A stretch of DNA of 64,000 bases. Source: Eustoma russellianum. Its lineage: Eukaryota > Streptophyta > Magnoliopsida > Gentianales > Gentianaceae. A program made the position numbers and the translations under genes. The notes under the pieces are model-generated. The model saw nothing but the letters and a program-made list of their open reading frames with translations, was not told where the DNA came from and did not search any database. Below are positions 46,587 to 58,215 of this stretch, one piece after another; positions within the stretch are counted from its first letter, which is position 1, and the number at the start of each line of letters is the position of its first letter. The stretch covers positions 5,049,631 to 5,113,630 of the forward strand of contig AP025069.1 of NCBI GenBank assembly GCA_036186865.1, given 5' to 3'.

Positions 46587-47675
46587 GAGGCAATGGTGAA
46601 GAAGATGAAACACACTTGAAGCTTACAAGCATTTGTTGAATTGTCTAGCTATCATCTTCTTCTTGTTGTTGTTCTTGTTCCATTCTTTGTAGCAAAGGTG
46701 TTCTTGTTGTTTTTGTTGAGCTACAAGCCTCTTGAGCTTCATTTGTAAGATTGATTAGCCATTCTTATAAGGTTATATCAATAGGTTGTAGATGTGTTGT
46801 AACTAAGTGTTGCTTAGAAGGTGATCATCCAAGTCTTGAGTAGGGTTGGTGTATAACCCAAGGATCAAGCTTGGTTCTAGTTGTAAGGTGATTCATTTGA
46901 TAGTAAAATCCAAGGAAAGGTGTTCCTTGGGACTGGAGTAGGTCACATTGACCGAACCAGGATAAATCCTCGGTGTTCTTGTCTTGTTTCTTCATTTATG
47001 TTTTCTGCCCGTTTTTACTGCAGTTTTCACACAACTTCTCACAATTTGAAAAAATAGGTAACAACTTTCAAAATTCGTGATGTTTGGTGGAGTTATACTT
47101 CAGACTGTTAGCTTTCATTTGAAACAAGAATCACTTGATTTGCGCAAAGGAAAGTTGGTCTTTCAGTCTTTGCAAGATAACTGCTCCAATCTGGCTGCAA
47201 TCTGACCAGTTTTGAGAAAATTTAAATTCTGTATTTATCAAGAATTGTTTAAGGTCAGGGCCTTTTGGAAACTTCATCTACACATCCTAAGGAGTGTTTT
47301 GATATAAAGATCAACCTTTTTGGTTGAGTATTCAAAGAGAAACACATTTTGCAAAATAAACAACATTCTGTCCAATTCTGTCTAGATTGACCATCTGAAT
47401 CTTTTTATTTGTTTGAAGAGTCCAACGATCTTATTTTTGTCTGATTTTTTGACAGAGTCTTTTTAACACATTGAAGTTAAATTTTGGAAAGTTTTATAAT
47501 TTTTGGAGTTGTGTACAATTAGATTTGAATTTTTCAAAAACGGGTTCTGAATCTGAGGCAGTTTCAGATTCTTTTTTCAAAGGGGATTTTTACAAAGGGC
47601 TGTAGTGTAATTTTCGCTAACCACTATTCACCCCCTCTAGTGGTTTTTATTTCAGGTGAACGGTCTAACACAAGT

Positions 47676-48556
47676 TTCCCGCATTCGTAGCATTTTATGT
47701 CCTTGTCATTTGTTTTATTTTTATTTCTTTTAGTGGAAGTAGCCTTAGGTTTGTTTTTAAATGACTTTCTAATGAATTTTCTCAAACCTTTAGCTATTAG
47801 TATTAAGTCATCATTGTCTAATTCGGAATCATTATCATCTACGTGATCGGAAAAAGTAGAGACGTATTCATTTGATTTAAAAGCAATAGTTTTACCTTGT
47901 TTCGACGTTGATTCCGATTTCCTTATAGTGAGTTTGTTTTCATATACCTTTAGTGATCCAATTAGTTCCTCCATTTTTATTGATTTGGTTTCCTTGCTTT
48001 CCTCTATAGCCGTCACTTTAGGGTCCCATTCGGATGGAAGGCTTCGTAGTACCTTTTGGACCTTTTCCTGCATAGAAAAAGCTTTCCCAAGAGACTCGAG
48101 AGAATTGTAAATGTTAGTCAAGCGTAGATCCATATCGACAATAGACTCATTTGGCAATAACTTAAAGGACTCAAGTATAGACATAAGCCTATTAATCTTG
48201 GACTCCTTTACTTGGCTAGTCCCTTCGTATTTCATCTCAAGAATTCTCTACATTTCTTGAGCACTAGAGAAATTAAACACATAGCTAGATTCACTTTTAC
48301 TTAGCCCGTTTAAAAGTAATTGCATGGCTCTAGCATTCATACTTAGTCTCTTTTTGTCATCACTATTATACTCTTGTTTTGGCTTAACGACCTCTAGTGT
48401 GACTCTATCTACAGTAGATAATTTTGAAGGAACAAATGGACCGTCCTCTATGATGGACCATAGATCAATATCAATAGCCATAAGAAAAAGTTTCATTCTT
48501 AACTTTCATTGAATAAAGGACTCACCATCAAAAAGAGGAGGCCTTTGACTAGACAT
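47676..48556 (-). pseudogene. gag: gag of element E, N-terminal part
   Basis: It starts near ATG 48556 (MSSQRPPLFDGESF), with a TGA in place of the conserved tryptophan that follows. The frames 48496-48248 and 48235-47676 carry the UBN2-type core (LRSLPSEWDPKVTAIEE), an acidic stretch and a Lys-rich stretch. It ends at the first half of the zinc knuckle, CYECGK, where element F is inserted. The second half of the knuckle is at 36440-36415. Homology to family 1 is high, so E and family 1 are sister Sirevirus lineages, while B is more distant. Confidence 0.88.
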
Positions 48557-48633
48557 ACCTTCCTGCTCGGTTTTGAAGCTAGTGGTTGCCGTCTCACTTA
48601 GATCATTTAATCTTTTGGTTGTGAGTGTGTCTG

Positions 48634-48645
48634 CGTCTGATACCA
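48634..48645 (-). other. primer-binding site of element E
   Basis: Minus strand TGGTATCAGACG lies two bases after the 5' LTR end. It matches the initiator-Met type over the first ten bases. Confidence 0.85.
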
Positions 48646-48647
48646 CT

Positions 48648-49594
48648 TGTGGGACCTGCAAGGAACCACTATAAGGGGTGTTGAATAGTGGGTGCGAAAA
48701 ATTTGGTTTTTAAAATTGTTTTAATCCAAAAACCTAACTTTTGAAAACAGTTTCTGTTTTCAGGACATGTTTTGTGACGTTTGAAAAACTAGGCTACAAG
48801 TCTTCGAAAATTCTGAAATTTGGAGAGATCTTATTCTCAGATGTTCTGAGTATCTCCTAAAAATGTCAGATCAAAATTCAACCTTTAACCCTTTTAAAAA
48901 TCGTTGGTGGTCAGATTGCGCAAATCTGCCAGAAACGGTAGTCTGACTTGAAAAAATTTATTCTGATTAAACCGTTGCTCCAAATGATCTGAAAATTTAA
49001 TGACAAACCCCTTACTATGTGTATTTAATTTTTTTGAAACAGTTTTGAAAATTTCTTTTGGAAAATTAGTCAAATACGTTCAAAGTCTTAACCTTTACAA
49101 GCCTGAAAATCAGACTGCACTAGTCTCAGAACTTTTGACGTTTGGATGACTTATGATTGTCCAAAAGAGTTGAAACTTGCTCCAAATGAAACTTAAAATG
49201 TGTGGCTATGTTTCTGGAAAGTTTCGAGATTTTTGAAATTCGTTTCGTATTTTTAAGATCGTGATGAAAATGATGCACTGTGCTGGAAATTGAAAGTAAG
49301 TGCTGAAAAGTAAAGAACACAAAGAGTTTTATACTGGTTCGTTTAAATCAACCTACTCTAGTCTTCGAGGACACCTTCCTCGGTTATTACTAATCACAAA
49401 ACAACAAACAACACCTTACCACATAGGATTGTTGGAGTTATACACCAACTCCAACCCTTTACAAACCTTACAAGGAATTACAATGATCACGAACACCACC
49501 ACCAAGCAGATGAATGATTGATCACACCTTGATCAATCTTTTACAACAAGATAGCGTGTATGATGGTATATATGAAGCCTATACAATATGTATG
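48648..49594 (-). repeat. element E 5' LTR, downstream segment
   Basis: This matches 31074 to about 32026 of the 3' LTR. It breaks off at GTATG where solo LTR S was inserted; the rest of the LTR resumes at 53593. Confidence 0.92.
49590..49594. repeat. target-site duplication of solo LTR S (left copy GTATG)
   Basis: GTATG at 49590-49594 and 53588-53592. The uninterrupted 3' LTR of element E has a single GTATG in the same context (near 32021), which confirms the insertion exactly. Confidence 0.93.
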
Positions 49595-50337
49595 TGTAGC
49601 GCCCCGCACCGGCCTGCCCGCGTACGGTGCGCCCGCCGTACTTCACTATGGAGAGTACCAGGCGTCAATCCACAACATATCGTGGTCCATAACAAATTGT
49701 ATGGGCTTTTCTGCTTACACGTCAGCAAGTAAGCAAAAACTGAGGCAGAATAAAAACTTTTAAATAAAAGAATGCCGAATATCCATCACAACGTTTACAC
49801 TCATGTCCACAAAATGTAAAGAGGAATCCGAATTTAAAGTTCCATCATAAGTCCATCAAACATAACCATCATAACAAAGTTCTTAAGCTATCCTCCTCTT
49901 GTACGTCTATGGATAGGGAACCCTAGGCTCGTCATCGATCCACTCTACCCCGTTTCCAGCAGGCTCTGGGAGGAAAAATAAGGGGTGAGTGACAAAGTCA
50001 CCAGCAAGTATACCATAAACAATCATGAATTAAATGGAAAGTATATACAAGAACCAAACCCCAAAAAAAATTTGGATTCACAACATACCTGACCTTCAAT
50101 CCATTACCCATAAGGAAATAAGATCATAACTTATAAGACAAGAAATCATATTAAGATCATAACTTAGGAGATATTAAATCATAACATCCTAGCCTAAGTA
50201 ACAGTACCTCCGACATTCGACTAGCCATGAAATGCAGCATGTATGAGTATGCACATGTGATGCATCATGATAAAAATGAGGATAAGTTCTTTCATTCTTT
50301 CTTTCAAAACATCATCGCCAATAAAACGAGAGGAGTA

Positions 50338-50640
50338 TTCAGATCTATTATATCCGGATCTGAGACGGTCATACCATTCCCTTCAGATCTATTATGTCCA
50401 GATCTGAATACGGTCATACAATCAATCATCGTCATCAGGTCTATTCTCTCTGGACCTGTACGGTCATAAATCATCAGTATCAGGTCTATTCTCTCCGGGC
50501 CTGAACGGTCATAATCATCATAATCAGGTCTATTCTCTCCAGGCCTGAACGGTCATAATCATCATAATCAGGTCTATTCTCTCCGGACTTGAACGGTCAT
50601 AATCATCATCAGATCAATTAACCCCGGATCTGGAGCGGGT
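50338..50640. repeat. 44-bp tandem repeat in solo LTR S
   Basis: About seven copies of a unit beginning CAGGTCTATTCTCTCC and including CCTGAACGGTCATAATC. Starts at about 50436, 50481, 50525, 50569 and 50610 give a 41-45-bp period. Two more divergent copies beginning CAGATCTATTAT lie upstream at ~50340 and ~50388. Confidence 0.88.
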
Positions 50641-52599
50641 TATGCTGGCTAGGAATCAATGGTACCAATTGGAGTCGTTCTTTTCAAAAATGAAATCTTT
50701 TCTTTAAAAGAGCTTTCCATAATTTCTTTGACATAAAATTAGTTTCATAACTCATGTAAATGAGGAGGATGCGATGCATGACGTGCAATATGCAATTCAT
50801 GACTAAGTGCATCACGTAACACATATATGGCCTTGTTCTTTAAGCTGGAAAAATTATCCAGAATTAACGTTCTGTTAATGCGGCCTCAAACATATCAAAT
50901 CAGACCTATTTTCATAATCTCATGCCATATATATGCATAATGGAGTCTTATCTACATGCTATAAAAATTTCGTAACATTTCGAGATAGATAAAACTCTCA
51001 AATCATTAAGTCACTAAAAAGAGTATTGCTGAATCCAGCGGTGCAGTACCCACCTTTACCTTAATTTCAAGGACATAAAACCTTATTTAATTTGGGCCAT
51101 CACCTGGAAAAAATAGTAAACACTCCAAGGAATAATACTCACATGCCCACACAGCACTTACAAGCCCAAATCAACAAGAACAAGGCCTCCCAACTCATGT
51201 CATGAATCCGTTCTGTTTTCCAGTTTTTGTAACACAACTTCGATTCAATTGTTAACCCTTCCCAAGCTGATTTATTTACATGGACATGCTCATATATGTC
51301 TGAGGTAATTAACATAAAAATTCCAGAGCAATCCAATAGGTTTAGAGGGGTCGTTTAATTACTTTTTCAAAACTGGGTACATGCAGAATCTAAGGTGACC
51401 GGTTGTCGCTAAAAATTTTATTGGGGGAAAAACCACAAGTCCGTTTACCAAAATTTGAACTCTCAGATTTAATAAACATATAGGGCTATCATCATACTGA
51501 AAATCATCTTATTTGCACACTCCTAAGGTTTGTTTTCAGGTCACACAATCAGCTACTCAAAACTGTCCAGTTCCAGTAATTCCATCATTTCATCACTTTT
51601 TATTGTTCAAACATTTTCCAACCAACTTCATTCCTTAAAATAGCTTACTAACCACTAAATACACACCTTAACATAATCATTCTAGGTTTCATAACATTCT
51701 TTAGGCTACACATAAATCATGCCAAAACAGCCTTGCAAAGTTACATATAGCATGCACGCCATTTTCATGCCCTTCATGCTACACAAAATCTATTCTTAAT
51801 AAGAATCAATTTACTAATCCATGAACCATCCAAAACAGCCCTCATTATGTAAATAATGGTCTTAATATCATATTTAATTTAGGCAAAGAACACATCTTAG
51901 GAAGAATTACACACATGCAAACCATCTTCCTTAAGAAACAACAAAGCTCTCATGTTTTGGATTTAGAATCTTCAACTAAGATTCATATCTTAGAAATGGA
52001 TAGTCATTCAATCATACACTTCACAAATAAGTCAAGGTTGTCTAGAGTATACTTGCCTCTTTAAGCTATAAACTTTCCTCTAGCTTGAACCTTGGATGAA
52101 ATGGATTGAAGTTTCCTCCACTACTCCATATAGCATACGGTTTTGAGGGAGAAAAAGGAAGAACATTAGCTATCATTTTAAATGAAGAATAGAGCTAGAT
52201 TGAGGCTAGATTAGCTTACCAAAATGAGGATTGAATGGAGTTTGAAATGGATTTAAACCACCAAGAAGTTAGCACCACTTAGGAAGTTGAAGAATCCTCA
52301 CCTAGTGACCATGGGGATATCACGTTTTTAGCAAGGAAAAAGGGTATCAATGTGAGCTTCATCCTTTGAAATATGAAATTCATTTAGGGAGCTTAGCATG
52401 CAACTTACCTAGATGAACCTTAGAGCTTGAAGATGAGAGTAGCCTTGAGTCTCCTAGTTCCTAATAGACGTATGAGATGATGATGATGATGGAAGAATTG
52501 CTTAAGTGTTCAATGATTCCTTAGTTACTTGTTTAGGGTAACTCTTGAGGGTATTGTAAGAGAGGAGCTTCTAGGATATTCTTAAAAGTGTTTTCTTGT

Positions 52600-52965
52600 A
52601 ATCTAAGAGGGTGGCCGGCGGTTCCTTAAAGAAGGAGGAGAGAAAACCTTTCATTTGCATGGACACCATAATGAAGATCACTTAATGCCTAACCATGAGT
52701 TACTTTTTGAGGTGGGGTTAAGAAAAGTAACCAAGGTGGTTGATGAAGTCTTCATGGGTTAACCTTAGTAGGGTAGCCAGCGGTTGGGGTGAGGTAGGCT
52801 CATTTACTCCTTAGTTTCTTTACCCCAATTACTCCTTGAGTTACTTTTTAGGATGGTTTAGAAAAGTACTAAGGTTGTTAAGGAGAGTTACCATGGCTTA
52901 ACTATGGGGGTATCCGGCGGTGGGGGGTTTGTTTTAGGCTTCTTTATTCTTTAATTTGATTTTGG
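52600..52965. repeat. degenerate ~140-bp tandem repeat in solo LTR S
   Basis: The motif (G/T)CCGGCGGT (once as GCCAGCGGT) recurs near 52615, 52778 and 52915. It is followed or preceded by similar GAGTTACTTTTTGAGG and AGAAAAGTA segments, so two and a half diverged copies are present. Confidence 0.6.
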
Positions 52966-53592
52966 AAAGTAGTAAATGAAAAAGTTGATTGTTAGTTGAG
53001 ATGTTAATGGTAAAGATGATCCCATAATCCCCCATTGTTTTGCATCCAATGGCCTCAAGGTGGAAAGGAAGATCTTCAATCTTAGAATAATACCCTACTT
53101 CACTTTATGTGTGAAGCCCTTTTTTTCTATATAAGCAATAAGGTGATTAGTTGAGGCATTCAAAAAAAATCTCATGGATGCCTTTTTCATGCCTTCATTC
53201 GGCTGTTGAAGGGGGAAGAACGAGGGAACTTTTTCTTAAATTCTTGAAACACAATTAGTAGACCATTCAATTTCATGTGTAAGTTTTTAGGCTTACTTTA
53301 AGAGGCTACTAAAAGTTAGTTAACTTTTAAGAATTTAAAATACCCTAGAGTTTCCAAGACCCTTGTGGCCGAAAATTCTAAAAATCTTGGGAGGGTAAAA
53401 TTGTCATTTCACATGCTTCATAATACATACTTGGAGTAGTATACTATTTCCTATAGTATTCACTTTAAAGAAATGTAATTAAGGAAGAGCTAATAAGCTT
53501 AATAAAAATGCATTTGGAATATCCAATATTTCATTAACCCACTTCATACGAGACTCAAATACAGTACGATTTTTGCTGGGTACAACGGTATG

Positions 53593-55411
53593 AATATGAA
53601 TATAATAGGCTTTGAGAGAGAAGAAGAAAGAAGTGTAGAAGAAGGAGATGATGAAAATGTTTTTCACTCTAGGATTTGTAAGACTTTTCTTGTGTTTGAT
53701 TTGCTCTTCTTCTCTCCTTTTTATCAAATGTGGCCGCCCCTTATTTGCTTTTCTTCCCCTTGGAAATGATCTTTTAAGTCCTTGGAAGAATGTCTTGCAT
53801 CATTGTGACATTCACTTGCTTACTTGGCAACACTTCATTGGATGATCATCTTGGCCTTGCTTACTTGACACTCATTGACTAGATGAGACTTGTCATCATT
53901 TGATGGCTATATAAATCTGAAAATATCATGACCATAAAATCGGCCATCTCATTCATGACCATAAAATCGGCCATCTCATTCTTCACATGCTGAAATTTTC
54001 AGCATGTACACTATTCAAGACACATTCAAAATACTTCCATTTTATCATCAAATCAATCCATTTAAATTGAAGAAGTAAATAAGTCATCATTTAGTACAAA
54101 AATTCGGCCAGCCTTATTCACACATGCTGAATTTTCAGCATGTGTCACAAATGTGACATATTTTGAAACATTACCTTGTGTTGCTCCCTCCTTTATGTCA
54201 CCAACCTTGTATACTTCATTCTTGGCCAATCAAGATGCCAACAAAGCTCCACATATGCTCCATCAAGGCTGATCTAGGCGTGTGATGTAGGATTGGCATG
54301 TGATGAATTCTATTTTTGCAAACTTTATAAAATAGTGCACAATAATTATACACATATGGTATATTCCAATCAGCCCTAAATTGATTTTTCTAGAACACTC
54401 TAGAATGTATTGAATATGTAAAAAGTGTCTAGATACATGTTATATGTCATGCCAAAAACGTTCCACGTGTCATGTTCGTAGAAAACCGAATTTTCGACTT
54501 TTGTCGATTTCGCGATTTCTCTCCGATTGAATTCAAACTTTTTGCACAAGTTATATATATTATGTCACACATAATATACATAGAATAACTTGAATATTCA
54601 GCTCTGAATGCTGAGATTAAGTGGCGCCCCATGTGCTAAAATGTTGAATTTGAAATCTCCACAATTTGGCCTTAATTGAGGGTGATTTGTGTGTGCCAAC
54701 ATGGAATGATTTTATGGCTGAATATACCATGTAAGCCACGAAATTTGTGGCCATTTTTTAAGTGTAGGGTCTGGCCATCTATATATGGCAAGTACGTGAC
54801 ACGTTGGCGAAATTTCGGTTGTCACCCGATACGACAATTTTTGGTTTATAACCTTGTAACATGTCGTAATGATTTTGTCATCACCATGACTTGTATCATA
54901 TGATATAAGACCTGAATATACTCATAATTATGAGGTAAATATGGTGGTGTGACGTTAACGTACGTTCGTAAAATATATAACGTGTCAGTAGTACGTTAGA
55001 ATATATGTGTATAGTGCCTTTTAAAAAAACTGAATATATATACATATAAGTAAAGGCGTGTGATAGGGGAAGGAGAAGACTTTCCATTCTTCAATTTGTT
55101 GCCTTTGTGTCTTTTCCAAATGTGGCTTCATTTAATGAACTACTTAGTTCATTTAACTAAGTACTTCACTTAATGAACTAGTTAGTTCATTAATGGTGGC
55201 ACCTGAAAATAGTTTAAACACAACAAATGTTTGCCATTTGATGTAAGATTTAAATCTTCATGGCTCGTTAGTACGGCAACATTATATATGAACTATATAA
55301 GACAGGTTTCATGCAAAAACATGTCAAGTCATAAAGCGTGTCATGCATTTCTTTAGTACACGTTATTTAAATCATGCATTTTGTAGTCACTCAAACACCT
55401 TTTTCTCAACA
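53593..55411 (-). repeat. element E 5' LTR, upstream segment
   Basis: This continues the LTR from the equivalent of ~32026 to 33956. A ~95-bp segment of the 3' LTR (around 32360-32455) is missing and a 28-bp piece is duplicated at 53927-53975. The palindrome cluster is at 55132-55193. Confidence 0.92.
55132..55193. repeat. TGAACTA/TAGTTCA palindrome cluster (element E 5' LTR)
   Basis: Two palindromes in tandem: AATGAACTA, CT, TAGTTCATT (55134-55153) and TTAATGAACTA, GT, TAGTTCATTAA (55170-55193). Confidence 0.8.
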
Positions 55412-55424
55412 CAATCAAGGTTAG

Positions 55425-55436
55425 GCTCTGATACCA
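55425..55436 (-). other. primer-binding site of element B
   Basis: Minus strand TGGTATCAGAGC, two bases after the 5' LTR. Element E is inserted only about 9 bp further downstream. Confidence 0.9.
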
Positions 55437-55438
55437 AT

Positions 55439-56864
55439 TGTTAGGTCTGTGACGCACTCTAGAGGGGAGTGAATAGAATGTTGGGCAATTTTGTGGATTT
55501 TCTTGTTTGGCTCAACTCAAACGAAATTCAAAATCAAAGCAAGAATGGGAGATCAGAGACAACGAATGAATACACCGGATATAGAGTAGTTCGAATCATA
55601 AATGATTCTACTCCACTACCACTTTGTTGTCAAAGTGGATTTTCAACAACTACTCTTCTTATTAAAGCTAATAACAAGAACCACATCAATACTTAAACTA
55701 ACAGCTTAGTGTAAGCAACTACAACAACAACTTCTTGTACAAAATACCTTTGTGTGACTACAACAACTATAGCTCTAAGCAAGAAAAACTTCTTGCTACC
55801 TCAAAACTTCAACAAAGTTCTCTCAAGAATTTTTTCACAATGGGTTAAAAGAAATAGTAGGGATCACACTTTCTCACTAGTATAAACACAAGAAAGAGAT
55901 CAAATATTTATGGTTCCTCTTGTGTTAAACTCACTATCTCTCAATATACAACAATGAAGAACAAAGAAAGGCTTAACAAGCTTTAAGCACTTTTAGTCAT
56001 ATGAGAGAAATATACAATAATGAAGAATGAAGCTTGATGATGGTATAGAGTGTATTTGCCTCATCTGAACTTCATCCATTCATAAGAGGTGTTCACCACG
56101 TTTTAGAGTCTTCACCATGTCTTCAACTCCATCAAATGTCAAGACAATGTCCAATTAGTCTTTAGCAATCCTATGAAGTGATTTGATCCTCAATAGCCAC
56201 CATAGAGAATCTTAGACATGAACATAATAGTCAAGGAAGCATGTATTATGTTAGAGAAAAGTCCATAAGAAATTTAAGCAAGATTGGAAAGAGAACACAC
56301 CATGAATCTCCCTTGGATTTTGTTTCAACGGTCATAAAAATTTGAATTCTGGGGGACATCGATCGATCGAAGTGCCTGGGCTGAGAGATCGATGTCCTTC
56401 AGAGAGTTTCCAATTTTGAACCTGCTTGACATCGATCGATCGAAGTCTCCCTCGGAGAGGCTGATGTGACATCGATCGATCGATGTCTCATTGACTGAGA
56501 GATCGATGTCTTCCAGAAACTTTCTGGTTTGAGGCTACCTGACATTGATCGATCGAAGTCTCTCTTGGAGAGACTGAAGTGACATCGACCGACCAATTCC
56601 CCAAATCTGAGGGTTCCATATCTGATAGAGAGTTTCTTAATTTGAGGTTCTATCACATCAATCGATCGAAGTCTCACCTTTAGAGGCTGAAGGCACTTCG
56701 ATCGATTGATGTCCCCTGCTTTGAGAGATCGATGTTGGTCAGTAAAATTCCAACCTTAACCATTTTTGACGTAGTGTGTTTTTCTCATTTTACATCAAAT
56801 CTCAAGTGTAAATTTAACTCATTTAAAACATCTTCACATCATCAAAACATTTTATATCTTAACA
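55439..56864 (-). repeat. element B 5' LTR
   Basis: 1426 bp, the partner of 16489-17911, ending at AGCTT (56865-56869). The TATAAA present in the 3' LTR reads TTATGAATG here (near 56088), so this promoter is probably dead. The palindrome array is at 56356-56736. Confidence 0.92.
56356..56736. repeat. ATCGATCG palindrome array, ~113-bp period (element B 5' LTR)
   Basis: Half-sites AGATCGATGT at 56385, 56500, a degraded one near 56612, and 56727 give spacings of 112-115 bp. Two palindromes lie between each pair, for example ACATCGATCGATCGATGTC near 56469. Confidence 0.85.
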
Positions 56865-56869
56865 AGCTT

Positions 56870-57272
56870 ATTGTTCTAATTGATTGAAGATTTTATTTTT
56901 TGAGCTTATATGCATGATACACTTTCTTGATTTATGCAAAAATAGTTTTATTTTGCTTGGTTGATATTTGTTGATAAAACTAACTTTATGATCAAAGATG
57001 TTTATGATGAATGTTGATTATATTTGTTTGAGGAGTTGGTTAATAGAAACATTATGTTGTATTTGAGTTTGATAGTTTTTTTGATAAAAACAAAACTCAA
57101 TGTTTACATGCTTATTTTATAGTTAGTTTTTATGGACGAAATAGATGTTTTATTAAGTGATTTATTGACAGAAATCATCAAAATACAACGATTTGAAAAG
57201 GTGCTAGCACTTGATGAATGATAAAAAGTTGTGAATACTCATCAGCTTTTAGGGTAAATCATAAAAAATATA
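56870..57272. other. AT-rich flank between elements B and D
   Basis: This is the continuation of the DNA at 16488 before element B inserted. No ORF, repeat family or promoter is recognised. It ends in ATATA (57268-57272), the presumed target duplication of element D, whose partner lies outside the window. Confidence 0.5.
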
Positions 57273-57960
57273 TGAAGCACCCCGACCCGGTCAGCGGAAT
57301 CCGAACCGGTGCACCCGTCGTAGCTTACTGAGAAGACTACAAGATGTCTCATCTCTCGGATACACGTCATCAATGACGTATGAGGATAAGCACGGAGACA
57401 CGTGCTAAGTAAAACCTAAATCATCAAATTCGTACATCAAAGTGTAATAAAGTAACGGAAGAGTGTTTATGTTCGTAACCAACTAAATCCTCAAATGAAT
57501 GAAATAAACTAAAATATCCAACAACAGTATCAACTATCTCCCATTAGGATACTAAGCGTCCCATTAGGCCCACTCGCCGTCGTCCTCTATGAAGATAATG
57601 TCATAGCTAGGCTCATCTGCAAAATAAAGGTAGTACCCTTAGCGAAAAACGCTAGCAAGTAACCCGCTTATAAGACGTACGTGATCAACACATTGCAAGA
57701 CATGAGTAATATATAATTCAAGGGGTAATGGGGCACATGTCTTGTATACTTTCAAGCGTATAGGTTTAACAGTACAAGAACATAAGAGCAGCAATTCACA
57801 ACATTCAACAATTAACTAAGAATCAAGTCACTTAGCAGTCGTACTGTACTGACTCGTGTGATGCATGACAAAATATGCACTACACTACACCGTCATAAAT
57901 GCATGGACAATTTCTTTTCAAAACAGTGCAATGCATGTCATAATGTCCAGTCACATAACT

Positions 57961-58215
57961 TTATGCCCTGTAATGCACCACGGCTTATATTTCCATCCCG
58001 TGTAACATTACAGTCAACTTTATGCCCTGTAACGCACCACGGCTTACATTTCCATCCCGTGTAACATTACATCCAAATTTATACCCTGTAATGCACCACG
58101 GCTTATATTTCCATCCCGTGTAACATCACAGTCAACTTTATACCCTGTAACGCACCACGGCTTACATTTCCATCCCGTGTAACGTTACAGTCAATTTCGC
58201 AAACTTTATGCCCTG
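57961..58215. repeat. 59-60-bp tandem repeat in element D LTR
   Basis: Four copies plus a partial fifth of a unit with CCCTGTAA(T/C)GCACCACGGC and TTTCCATCCCGTGTAAC. Copies start near 57964, 58023, 58083 and 58143. CCCTGTAA, CACGGC and CCGTG pieces can pair, so a transcript could fold locally. Confidence 0.9.

Larger units (their letters stand above)
36448..47670 (+). mobile_element. element F: complete but decayed family-1 Sirevirus nested in element E
   Basis: This 11.2-kb element has two nearly full LTRs (2747 and 2758 bp) and a CAAGT duplication. It is inserted in the zinc knuckle of element E gag. Internal order: primer site, gag, protease, integrase, RT, RNase H, polypurine tracts. By eye the first ~400 aligned bases of the two LTRs differ at about 14 substitutions plus small indels. 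It keeps more coding sequence than element A but has stops and frameshifts in both gag and pol. Confidence 0.93.
44913..47670 (+). repeat. element F 3' LTR
   Basis: From TGTTGAGAAATATG to GGTCTAACA followed by CAAGT. It contains the array at 45016-45268, a hairpin at 46059-46083 and the TATA box at 46579-46586. Confidence 0.93.
49595..53587 (-). mobile_element. solo LTR S, Ty3/gypsy (Tekay-like), 4 kb
   Basis: This 3993-bp insertion with no polymerase genes lies in the 5' LTR of element E. On the plus strand it begins TGTAGCGCCCCGCACC, that is, the minus-strand end GGGGCGCTACA. The other end reads CGTTGTACCC on the minus strand, so one terminal base differs from the usual TG. The GC-rich end resembles that of the element D LTR, supporting a chromovirus origin. 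It contains two tandem-repeat regions and no convincing ORF. It could also be a non-coding derivative, but no primer site or internal LTR pair was seen. Confidence 0.75.
31074..55411 (-). mobile_element. element E: internally deleted Sirevirus carrying nested F and S
   Basis: Element E is inserted in element B between its primer site and gag. Minus-strand order: 5' LTR (48648-55411, interrupted by S), primer site TGGTATCAGACG at 48634-48645, gag (interrupted by F), protease/integrase fragment, RNase H fragment, polypurine tract, 3' LTR (31074-33956). Without F and S it is about 9.1 kb. RT and large parts of integrase and RNase H are missing, so it could only move with help from another copy. 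Sequence at 1-160 belongs to the same family. Confidence 0.92.
16489..56864 (-). mobile_element. element B: Sirevirus split by nested LINE and element E
   Basis: This is the outermost element of the nest, bounded by AGCTT and by LTRs of 1423 and 1426 bp. Read on the minus strand: 5' LTR (55439-56864), initiator-Met primer site, [element E insertion], gag, protease, integrase, RT, RNase H [interrupted by LINE L], an extra 3' ORF, polypurine tract, 3' LTR. Subtracting the insertions and their duplications leaves about 9.7 kb, a normal Sirevirus size. The extra ORF downstream of pol is consistent with Sireviruses that carry an additional 3' gene. All coding parts are broken. Confidence 0.92.

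Noticed and set aside
49595..53587. Solo LTR S as a complete non-autonomous element
   Set aside because: No primer site, polypurine tract or internal LTR pair was found; the target duplication encloses a single LTR-like unit.
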